From positions 36,168-100,167 of the forward strand of contig JAEEVA010000007.1 in NCBI GenBank assembly GCA_016286995.1: 64,000 bases of DNA, given 5' to 3'. A program made the position numbers and the translations under genes. Positions within the stretch are counted from its first letter, which is position 1, and each line of letters opens with the position of its first letter. The stretch comes from Prevotella sp. (GTDB taxonomy: Bacteria > Bacteroidota > Bacteroidia > Bacteroidales > Bacteroidaceae). The notes under the pieces are model-generated. The model searched no databases. It saw only the letters and a program-made list of their open reading frames with translations, and was not told where the DNA came from. Of the stretch, positions 52,192 to 59,093 are shown piece by piece.

Positions 52192-53688
52192 CTGTAAAGT
52201 TCCCAGTGCTTTCTGCAGGTTCACCTGGCTGAGCTTGACATCAATCTCGGCATCAATCTTTTCCGACTGTGCCTGCAACCAAGCCGTCTGGGCTTCCATG
52301 ACGGTGGTCGATGAAATGACACCCTCGCTGAATCCAAGGTTTGCCATACGCAGGTTCTCGTCAGCCTTCTTGGTGTTAGCTTTGGTCATCTCCAGCTTTT
52401 TGTTAGCTTCCTTCACCCGGAAATTGCTCTGGTTGACCTGTAACTCAATCTTCTCGCGAGCATCTTCCAGTTCCAGTCGGGCAATGGCCGTGGCACCCTT
52501 CGACGCACGGACTTTATACATCACGTCGCCCCAGTTCCATAAAGGAATGCGCAGCATGACGCCGACATTCCACACACCGGCAAACTTACGCTGGAAACCA
52601 TTAAAGACGTTGGGGTTCGACACCAAGTAGCCGCCCGTCAGCATCATCTGGGGCAGATTGCCTGCCTTCAGGATGTTAGTGAGCTGACGGCTCATATCTA
52701 CCATATTCTGCAACTGGCGCAGCTCTGGACGATTCTCAGCCACCTGCTGCATATCCACCTGTTGTATCTGCTGCACGACGTCAAGACTTTCTACCTCTTC
52801 CTCAGCCAGCGTCACCTGCTCTGATATGGGCAGGCCGCACAACTGGCAGAGCAGCATCTTTGAGAGAACCAGACCGTCGTTAACCTTGGTGAGCATCATC
52901 TCGGCTTCATTCACCTTGACGGCCACGCTCAAACCTTCGCTGCGCGTGGCTACGCCCTCCTCAATCATCTTCTGTACGTCACCATCGAACTTCTGGACCA
53001 AATCGAGATAGGCCTGTGCCAGTTTCTGCTTATGACGCAGTGACACCACCTGCCAGTAGGTCTGGTCGATGTTATACAAGGTCGCCTGCAGTTTGGCATC
53101 CGCAGAATTGGCAGCCAGCTGCTCACCAATGTCAGCCATTTTGTTCATGGCAATGATGGCGCCACCCATGAAGATGGGCTGCGTCAACATGATGGAGCCG
53201 GCAAACATATTGCGGGTGTCAGTGTGGAACGCATCGACAATACGGTTTCCGATGCCGTTCAACCCCGTTTGCACTTCTCCCAGACCGGCGCTCAGCGACG
53301 ACTGGAGACTTTCGGGCGTAATACCCATTAATCCCAGTGCAGCCCATGTGGAAGGCGAAATCTGCCCCATGGTGTTGGTGGCACTCTCACCAACCTTCTG
53401 TGCCACACCGTCGCCGAGGTGCGACAGTGCTGCCTTCTGATCGTCACTCAACAGCGAAATCTCCTTGCTGGTCCACTCGTAGCCTCCCAAGGCACTGATG
53501 TGGGGCAGGTATTTCGTCCGCGCCGACTTTCGTAGGTTTGTGGCTACCTGCTGCTTGACCCTCGAAACGCTAAGCTGCTTATTGTTGCGTAGTGCCATCG
53601 CCCGACAACTGTCAAGCGTCAGCAATTGCTGTGCAGTCGCATTGAAAGGTAAAAAAGCAAGAAGGTAAAAAAACAACTTTCTATTCAT
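52189..53688 (-). CDS. TolC family outer-membrane efflux protein
   Basis: 499 residues, signal peptide MNRKLFFYLLAFLPFNATA. Two OEP repeats of long helices and beta-strands (LTLDSCRAMALRNNKQLSVS begins the first; the second ends with LGFSEGVISSTTVMEAQTAW). It forms the outer-membrane channel for the HlyD and ABC-2 genes that follow. Confidence 0.94.
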   Translation of the reverse strand: MNRKLFFYLLAFLPFNATAQQLLTLDSCRAMALRNNKQLSVSRVKQQVATNLRKSARTKYLPHISALGGYEWTSKEISLLSDDQKAALSHLGDGVAQKVGESATNTMGQISPSTWAALGLMGITPESLQSSLSAGLGEVQTGLNGIGNRIVDAFHTDTRNMFAGSIMLTQPIFMGGAIIAMNKMADIGEQLAANSADAKLQATLYNIDQTYWQVVSLRHKQKLAQAYLDLVQKFDGDVQKMIEEGVATRSEGLSVAVKVNEAEMMLTKVNDGLVLSKMLLCQLCGLPISEQVTLAEEEVESLDVVQQIQQVDMQQVAENRPELRQLQNMVDMSRQLTNILKAGNLPQMMLTGGYLVSNPNVFNGFQRKFAGVWNVGVMLRIPLWNWGDVMYKVRASKGATAIARLELEDAREKIELQVNQSNFRVKEANKKLEMTKANTKKADENLRMANLGFSEGVISSTTVMEAQTAWLQAQSEKIDAEIDVKLSQVNLQKALGTLQ

Positions 53689-53708
53689 GAACCTATATTC
53701 TTACTTTT

Positions 53709-53807
53709 TAATTCTTAACTTCCTAATTCTAAATTCTTACATCTTAATCGGCGTAGCCGACACCTCTTAATTCTAAATTCTTACTTCTTACTTCTAATTC
53801 TTACTTC
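53709..53807 (-). repeat. Two degenerate heptamer arrays between tolC and the coiled-coil protein
   Basis: TAATTCT/TTACTTC-type units from 53709 and from 53767 to the stop of the coiled-coil gene, separated by a short palindromic CGGCGTAGCCG. Stops lie on the minus, sense strand. Confidence 0.7.
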
Positions 53808-54667
53808 TCAAAGTTGAAGTTCCTTGACCCTATGGCCTGACCGTCGCAGAAGATGCTGACGTTATACTGGCCGGCTCCCAGATACTCGTTGACAGTCCAA
53901 TACAGCGTCAAAGTCGTTTCCTGACCAGTATATTCCACATCCTTCTTCATCGACCATGCCAGTTGCTTGCCGCTATATTCGAACGTGCCGCCACCATTGA
54001 GTACCTCGCCTTCAGGCGTCATGATGCGGACGTAGAAGGTACGAACACCATTCGAAGCCGTCACATTCTTGGTGACAATAAACGATACACCCACCGTCTT
54101 GGCGTCCTTCATGTGCTTGGCAGTCTTGCCGTTCTTCTTCAACGGCGTCAGCTGGATATTGGTAGCGTCGAGCTGGGCAGCAATGGCCACCTTCTCCGAC
54201 AGCGAAGCCTTCTCTGACGACAGCGCCTGGTTCTGCTGGTTGCTCTGTTCCAGTTCAGAGCGCACCCGGTCGTTCTCGTCCATCAGATTCTGGTTCAGCC
54301 TGTTCAGCGAGTCTATCTGCAGCACGTACGAGCGCAACACGGCACGCACCGTAGCCAGTTCCTTCTTCAGACGGGTAATCTCAGCGGCATCGTTGGCCTT
54401 CGTCCGTTTCAGCTCCTCCAGGAGTTTCTGCGTACGGGCCTGTTCTGCCGTCAGCTCAGCAATGATGGAGTCGTTCTTGATGTATGTCTTCATCTCGCTA
54501 TACTGTGCGGCGAAGTTCTGGTATTCCTTCTCCATCTCCTGCTTGTCGAGGGCAGCGAGCTCCTCCATATCCTTGTTGGCCTGTCGCTGCTGCATCAGGT
54601 CATAGCCTAACCAACCCATGCCCGCTAAGAGCAAAACGATGATGCCAACTAACACTTTTTTGTTCAT
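53801..54667 (-). CDS. Membrane-anchored coiled-coil protein of unknown function
   Basis: 288 residues. One N-terminal helix (VLVGIIVLLLAGMGWLGYDL), a long coiled coil (about 28-155, rich in Glu, Lys, Leu and Gln), then a C-terminal beta domain (VGVSFIVTKNVTASNGVRTF, WTVNEYLGAGQYNVSIF). It looks like a periplasmic protein anchored in the inner membrane, a type common in Bacteroidales but without an assigned role. Own promoter: TATCTTTG on the minus strand at 54704-54697. Confidence 0.8.
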   Translation of the reverse strand: MNKKVLVGIIVLLLAGMGWLGYDLMQQRQANKDMEELAALDKQEMEKEYQNFAAQYSEMKTYIKNDSIIAELTAEQARTQKLLEELKRTKANDAAEITRLKKELATVRAVLRSYVLQIDSLNRLNQNLMDENDRVRSELEQSNQQNQALSSEKASLSEKVAIAAQLDATNIQLTPLKKNGKTAKHMKDAKTVGVSFIVTKNVTASNGVRTFYVRIMTPEGEVLNGGGTFEYSGKQLAWSMKKDVEYTGQETTLTLYWTVNEYLGAGQYNVSIFCDGQAIGSRNFNFEK

Positions 54668-54696
54668 AAATGCTACTATTTTCTAAAAATAATGTG

Positions 54697-54704
54697 CAAA
54701 GATA
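54697..54704 (-). promoter_or_regulatory. -7 box of the coiled-coil protein gene
   Basis: TATCTTTG on the minus strand, 29 bases before the ATG at 54667. Confidence 0.6.
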
Positions 54705-54734
54705 GCCTTTTTCGATGAAAACAGCAAAAAAATG

Positions 54735-54765
54735 TTGGCCGTTTTGAATTTATTTACTATATTTG
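54735..54765 (+). promoter_or_regulatory. Promoter of DUF4492-cydAB operon
   Basis: TTG at 54735-54737 and TATATTTG at 54758-54765 with a 20-base spacer. A weak hairpin (54718-54725 with 54738-54745) places the TTG in its loop. Confidence 0.75.
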
Positions 54766-54797
54766 CATCATTATTAACGATAAAAGGACCAAAGGGG

Positions 54798-55016
54798 ATG
54801 AACAAGAAAAGCTTCCTGTACCGTGTCTTCGACCTCTACTACGATGGCTTCCGCCACATGCGGCTGGGCAAGACGTTGTGGGCCATCATCCTGATAAAGC
54901 TTTTTGTCATTTTCGTCATCCTGAAGCTCTTCTTCTTTCCGAACTTCATCAAGCAACATGCCGATGAAGGCCATGAAGCAGACTTCGTGGCGACGCAAGT
55001 GCTACATGATAATTGA
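54798..55016 (+). CDS. DUF4492 family small membrane protein
   Basis: 72 residues from the ATG at 54798, preceded by AAAGGGG. One strong transmembrane helix (LWAIILIKLFVIFVILKLFF). The DUF4492 signature FLYRVFDLYYDGFRHMRLGK is complete. The family regularly precedes cydA in Bacteroidota, so it is probably an accessory subunit or assembly factor of cytochrome bd. Confidence 0.88.
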   Translation: MNKKSFLYRVFDLYYDGFRHMRLGKTLWAIILIKLFVIFVILKLFFFPNFIKQHADEGHEADFVATQVLHDN

Positions 55017-55045
55017 GAATTGAAACTTGAAACTTGAAACTTGAA
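55011..55045 (+). repeat. Five-heptamer element at DUF4492 stop
   Basis: AATTGAG, AATTGAA and three ACTTGAA units. The stop codon (TGA at 55014-55016) is part of the first unit. Confidence 0.88.
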
Positions 55046-55063
55046 ACTATAAAATAATAGCTT

Positions 55064-56707
55064 ATGACAACAAACTTGTTTCTAACCATCGACGCCAGTG
55101 CGGTAGACTGGGCAAGGGCACAATTTGCGCTCACAGCCATCTACCATTGGCTGTTTGTGCCGCTAACCCTCGGTCTGGCGGTCATCATGGGTGTTGTGGA
55201 GACGTGCTACTATCGCACGAAAGACCAGTTTTGGAAGAATGCTGCCCAATTCTGGCAGAAACTTTTCGGCATCAACTTCGCCATGGGTGTCGCCACAGGT
55301 ATCATCCTCGAGTTCGAGTTTGGTACCAACTGGTCGAACTACTCCTGGTTCGTAGGTGATATCTTCGGCGCACCATTAGCCGTCGAGGGCATTCTGGCCT
55401 TCTTCATGGAGTCTACCTTCGTCGCCGTCATGTACTTCGGATGGAAGAAGGTGTCGCCAGGATTCCATCTGGCATCGACGTGGCTCACAGGCTTGGGTGC
55501 TACCATCTCTGCCTGGTGGATTCTCGTAGCTAACGCCTGGATGCAGTATCCCGTGGGCTGTGAGTTCAATCCTGACACGATGCGCAACGAGATGGTGTCG
55601 TTCCTCGACGTCGCCCTGTCACCCTTTGCCATCGACAAGTTCTGCCACACAGTCATCTCGGCCTGGATCATCGGTGCTATCTTCGTAGTGGCCGTTTCTT
55701 GCTGGTATCTCATGCAGAAACGTGAGACGAAACTGGCCATTGAGAGCATCAAGATTGCTGTCATCGTAGGTCTTGTCGCCTCTGTGGGCGCAGCTATGAC
55801 CGGCCACAAGTCGGCACAGAGCGTTGCCGAGGTGCAGCCCATGAAGCTGGCAGCCATGGAGGCGTTGTACAATGGCGGTACCGACATCGGACTGACGGCC
55901 ATTGCCTGGGTGAATCCCATTTGCCAGCCCGACTACCAGAAAGAGGAATCGGCACCGCTGAAGATTGAGATGCCCTATGCCCTGTCGTTCATGGCTACCA
56001 ACGACATCCACGGCTATGTGCCTGGCATCAACGACATCCTGAATGGCTACACGAAACCCGACGGCACCCGTGAACCGTCTGTCGACGAGAAGATGGCCCG
56101 TGGCAAACAGGCCATCGCAGCCCTTGCAGCCTATCGCAAGGCCAAGGCCGAAGGTGCCAGCGACTCAATTCTCAATTCTCAATTGTCAATTATCAATTCC
56201 AATATGCCTTACTTCGGCTACGGCTATGTGAAGGACAAGCACGACGTGGTGCCGCCCATTGGCGTTAACTTCTGGGCATTCCGCATCATGGTCGGACTGG
56301 GCTGTGTGTTCATCGTCTACTTTGCCATTCTCCTGTTGCTGACATTCCGCATTCCCTGGCTGTCAGCCATCACACGTCGTCTGCTGACCATCGTCTGCCT
56401 GCTGCCTGAGACGGAAGCCGACGACCGCTGCACCATTGCCAACCTGCCTGCCTGGCACTATTGGGTGGCCATCATCCTCGTGCCGCTGGCCTATATCGCC
56501 TCCGAGAGCGGCTGGCTGGTAGCCGAGTTCGGCCGTCAGCCCTGGACCATTCAGGACATGCTGCCTACATGGGTCGGCGTCAGCGACATCGGTACCTGTG
56601 CCGTTGCCCTGACGTTCATTCTCTTCCTCGTACTCTTCACCACCATGCTGGCTGTCGAGATCAGCATCCTTCTGAAGCAAATCAAGAAAGGTCCCTCTGC
56701 CCCCTAA
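55064..56707 (+). CDS. cydA: Cytochrome bd quinol oxidase subunit I
   Basis: 547 residues, inner membrane. Oxidises quinol and reduces O2, suiting a microaerobic anaerobe. Haem ligand His is near AIYHWLFVPLTLGLAVIMG; GINFAMGVATGIILEFEFGTNWSNY and FAIDKFCHTVISAWIIGAIF are conserved. The Q-loop carries an inserted heptamer element (SDSILNSQLSIINSN). The last residues (KKGPSAP) and the stop codon lie within a palindromic element that separates cydA from cydB. Confidence 0.97.
   Translation: MTTNLFLTIDASAVDWARAQFALTAIYHWLFVPLTLGLAVIMGVVETCYYRTKDQFWKNAAQFWQKLFGINFAMGVATGIILEFEFGTNWSNYSWFVGDIFGAPLAVEGILAFFMESTFVAVMYFGWKKVSPGFHLASTWLTGLGATISAWWILVANAWMQYPVGCEFNPDTMRNEMVSFLDVALSPFAIDKFCHTVISAWIIGAIFVVAVSCWYLMQKRETKLAIESIKIAVIVGLVASVGAAMTGHKSAQSVAEVQPMKLAAMEALYNGGTDIGLTAIAWVNPICQPDYQKEESAPLKIEMPYALSFMATNDIHGYVPGINDILNGYTKPDGTREPSVDEKMARGKQAIAALAAYRKAKAEGASDSILNSQLSIINSNMPYFGYGYVKDKHDVVPPIGVNFWAFRIMVGLGCVFIVYFAILLLLTFRIPWLSAITRRLLTIVCLLPETEADDRCTIANLPAWHYWVAIILVPLAYIASESGWLVAEFGRQPWTIQDMLPTWVGVSDIGTCAVALTFILFLVLFTTMLAVEISILLKQIKKGPSAP
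56165..56199 (+). repeat. Five-heptamer element inside cydA Q-loop
   Basis: Five TCAATTN units, phased and in frame, translated as the stop-free strand. Confidence 0.93.
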
Positions 56708-56813
56708 GTGAGGGGGTTGGGGGTCTGAACAGACTCCATATATCAACATTATAGCATTAACTTGGGGCGAAGGACGCTTGTTCAGACCCCCATCCCCCCT
56801 AACTTAGGGGGCA
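56698..56813. repeat. Palindromic element between cydA and cydB
   Basis: Arms 56698-56731 and 56779-56813 are imperfect inverted repeats (TGCCCCCTAAGT..., ...GGGGGTCTGAACA) around a 47-base centre. The cydA stop (56705-56707) lies in the left arm. It looks like an inserted miniature element or REP-type sequence. Confidence 0.88.
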
Positions 56814-56828
56814 TAAAACTCAAAAACT

Positions 56829-58004
56829 ATGTCATACACATTCTTACAGCACTACTGGTGCTTCCTAGTATCACTCCTTGGTGCGCTGCTCGTTTTCCTG
56901 TTGTTTGTACAAGGAGCCAATTCCATGGTACGTTCCCTGGGTTATACGGAAGAGGGACGACGCCTCATCATCAACTCCACAGGCCGTAAGTGGGAGTTCA
57001 CATTCACCACGTTGGTCACCTTTGGCGGCGCCTTCTTCGCCTCGTTCCCTCTGTTCTATTCCACCAGCTTCGGCGGAGCCTATTGGCTGTGGATGATCAT
57101 CCTCTTCACCTTTGTCGTACAGGCCGTCAGCTACGAGTTCCAGAACAAGCTGGGCAACTTCCTGGGTCCGAAGACTTTCCAGATGTGCCTCGTCATCAAC
57201 GGACTCTTAGGTCCGCTGCTGCTTGGCGGTGCCGTAGCCACCTTCTTCGAGGGGTCGAACTTCATCGTCGCCAAGGAGAACTTGGTCGACACAGGTGTAC
57301 TGACACCGGTTATTTCTCGCTGGGCCAACGCCTCGCACGGTCTCGACGCCCTGCTCAATCCCTGGGTACTGGTATTCGGACTGGCCGTCATGTTCCTGGC
57401 ACGTGTATTGGGCATCCTCTATATTATAAATAATGTGGACGACGAGGACATCCGCAGTCGCGCCAGTGTCCGGCTGATAGGTGCTGCCGTACCCTTCCTC
57501 GTGCTCTTTGTGGCCTACCTCGTCCATCTGCTGCTGAAGGACGGCTATGCCTACGATGAGGCCGGCATCATCAGTATTGTGCCGTACAAGTACCTCGACA
57601 ACTTCCTGACGCTGTGGCCGCTCACCATCCTCTTCCTCGTGGGTGTCGTGCTGGTGCTTTGGGGTATTGCCACGGAAATATTGCGCGGAAGCAAATTCTT
57701 CACTCTTCACTCTTCACTTTTCCCTTTCAGTGGTATTTGGCCTGCAGGCATTGGCGTCGTACTCGTCGTGCTGCCTCTGCTGCTCATGTCAGCATGGAAC
57801 GGCACTGCCTACTATCCCTCCACTGCCGACCTGCAGTCGTCGCTGACCATCGTCAACTCGTGCAGCAGTGAGTTTACCTTGCGCACCATGTTCTACGTCA
57901 GCCTTATCATCCCCTTTGTCCTGGCCTACATCGTCTATGCCTGGTGGGCCATCGACAAGAAAAAGCTGACCAAGGACGAAATAGCCGACGGACACAGCTA
58001 TTAG
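56829..58004 (+). CDS. cydB: Cytochrome bd quinol oxidase subunit II
   Basis: 391 residues, 9 membrane helices. CydB pairs with CydA. N-terminus FLQHYWCFLVSLLGALLVFL and WVLVFGLAVMFLARVLGILY fit the family. A heptamer element encodes SKFFTLHSSLFPFSG (about 290-304) at a loop-helix border. C-terminus VLAYIVYAWWAIDKKKLT is normal. There is a 121-base gap from cydA, filled by a palindrome. Confidence 0.96.
   Translation: MSYTFLQHYWCFLVSLLGALLVFLLFVQGANSMVRSLGYTEEGRRLIINSTGRKWEFTFTTLVTFGGAFFASFPLFYSTSFGGAYWLWMIILFTFVVQAVSYEFQNKLGNFLGPKTFQMCLVINGLLGPLLLGGAVATFFEGSNFIVAKENLVDTGVLTPVISRWANASHGLDALLNPWVLVFGLAVMFLARVLGILYIINNVDDEDIRSRASVRLIGAAVPFLVLFVAYLVHLLLKDGYAYDEAGIISIVPYKYLDNFLTLWPLTILFLVGVVLVLWGIATEILRGSKFFTLHSSLFPFSGIWPAGIGVVLVVLPLLLMSAWNGTAYYPSTADLQSSLTIVNSCSSEFTLRTMFYVSLIIPFVLAYIVYAWWAIDKKKLTKDEIADGHSY
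57692..57726 (+). repeat. Five-heptamer element inside cydB (CAAATTN head class)
   Basis: CAAATTC then TTCACTC, TTCACTC, TTCACTT, TTCCCTT, preceded by GCGGAAG as at 39095. In frame. Confidence 0.92.
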
Positions 58005-58139
58005 TTGCGGATAGGATAAAAAGTGAAAACAGATTGCTCACGCTACGGCGTGAGCTTTTTTATTAATAATACCCCTATCGCAGACAAGATACTTAGATAA
58101 TTATTGAAACTTTCGATCAAGCATTTTAGAAAGCAAAAA

Positions 58140-58256
58140 GGGTGTGTCAAAACTATAAGCGATAACAGTCCGAACTGTTCGGACTGTGAGTCCGATCTGG
58201 TTGAACTGTGAGTCCGAACGGTTCGGACTAAAATGAAACTCCGTTTTGACATACCC
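58140..58256. mobile_element. MITE-like element (117 bp)
   Basis: Terminal inverted repeats GGGTGTGTCAAAAC (58140-58153) and its complement (58243-58256; 13 of 14 match). Inside are two palindromes, 58167-58185 and 58211-58229, each built on AGTCCGAAC/GTTCGGACT, separated by a CTGTGAGTCCGA direct repeat. No coding potential. Probably moved by a transposase encoded elsewhere. Confidence 0.8.
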
Positions 58257-58277
58257 ACATTGGTCACCAAATTCACT

Positions 58278-58299
58278 TATGGGCTGAGAGATTTAGACA
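58278..58299 (+). repeat. 22-bp direct repeat left of DUF4160/DUF2442
   Basis: TATGGGCTGAGARATTTAGACA; matches 58950-58971 at 21 of 22 positions. Confidence 0.85.
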
Positions 58300-58337
58300 T
58301 AGTAACTCGTAAGACATAATAACACAATAACAATTTT

Positions 58338-58379
58338 TCCGCAATTCCTTTGGGAGTTGCGGATTTTTTCGTATCTTTG
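58338..58379 (+). terminator. Terminator hairpin fused to DUF4160 promoter
   Basis: TCCGCAATTCC (58338-58348) pairs with GGAGTTGCGGA (58353-58363; one G-T), followed by T6. The loop is exactly TTTG (58349-58352), 19 bases before TATCTTTG (58372-58379). Confidence 0.82.
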
Positions 58380-58407
58380 CCGACGAGAAATAAAACATTG
58401 TTACGAG

Positions 58408-58665
58408 ATGCCTGAAATTTGCAAATTCTTCGGAATCATCATCAGTCTCTACTGGCGTGATCATAATCCACCGCACATTCATTTTACCTATGGTGAATAT
58501 GAATGTAGTATCAGCGTGTTAGATCGTGTTGTGGACGGTAAAGCTCCGTCAAAGGTTATTGTCAAGGTCAATGAATGGATGGATTTGCATGAAAAAGAAA
58601 TTCTCACCCTTTGGGAAAAGGCACAAAAGGGCGAGAAGTTAGGACGTATTGAGCCACTTAAATAA
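58408..58665 (+). CDS. DUF4160 domain protein
   Basis: 85 residues from the ATG at 58408; an earlier in-frame start at 58357 lies in the terminator and promoter. Signature MPEICKFFGIIISLYWRDHN then PPHIHFTYGEYE. DUF4160 genes are regularly paired with DUF2442 genes and spread sporadically like toxin-antitoxin modules, but the activity is not established. 15 bases separate it from the next gene. Confidence 0.9.
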   Translation: MPEICKFFGIIISLYWRDHNPPHIHFTYGEYECSISVLDRVVDGKAPSKVIVKVNEWMDLHEKEILTLWEKAQKGEKLGRIEPLK

Positions 58666-58680
58666 AGAAAGGAGAACATT

Positions 58681-58914
58681 ATGCTGAAGATAACAGATGC
58701 TGATTACGTGAAGGATTATGAGCTACTGCTCACCTTCAATGACGGAGCAAGGAAACTGGCCGACCTGAAGCCATACTTAACAGGGGAGGTATTCGGCGAG
58801 TTGCTCGATCTTGCCAAGTTTACGCAATATGGTCTGACAGGCTACACCATAGAGTGGGCCAATGGCGCCGATCTCGCACCAGAGTTCCTGTACGATATCG
58901 GTCACGCTGCATAA
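58681..58914 (+). CDS. DUF2442 domain protein
   Basis: 77 residues. Small alpha/beta protein with the DUF2442 pattern: ITDADYVKDYELLLTFNDG at the start and TIEWANGADLAPEFLYDIG at the end. Second member of the DUF4160/DUF2442 pair. The pair is bracketed by 22-bp direct repeats. Confidence 0.9.
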   Translation: MLKITDADYVKDYELLLTFNDGARKLADLKPYLTGEVFGELLDLAKFTQYGLTGYTIEWANGADLAPEFLYDIGHAA

Positions 58915-58949
58915 CAACGAATGTATAACCCTCTAAAACTGATGATGCC

Positions 58950-58971
58950 TATGGGCTGAGAAATTTAGACA
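58950..58971 (+). repeat. 22-bp direct repeat right of DUF4160/DUF2442
   Basis: Partner of 58278-58299, 672 bases away. The stretch 58972-59093 contains no gene or clear -7 box. Confidence 0.85.
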
Positions 58972-59093
58972 AAGGAACATAAAGAAATAAGGATGTCATC
59001 GACCTTAGGGGCGCTTTGCACCTTTAGGTCAAAGGACATCTCCGCTTTTAGATTCTTGAATTCTGATATAACTAACTAAAACAACTTTAGATT

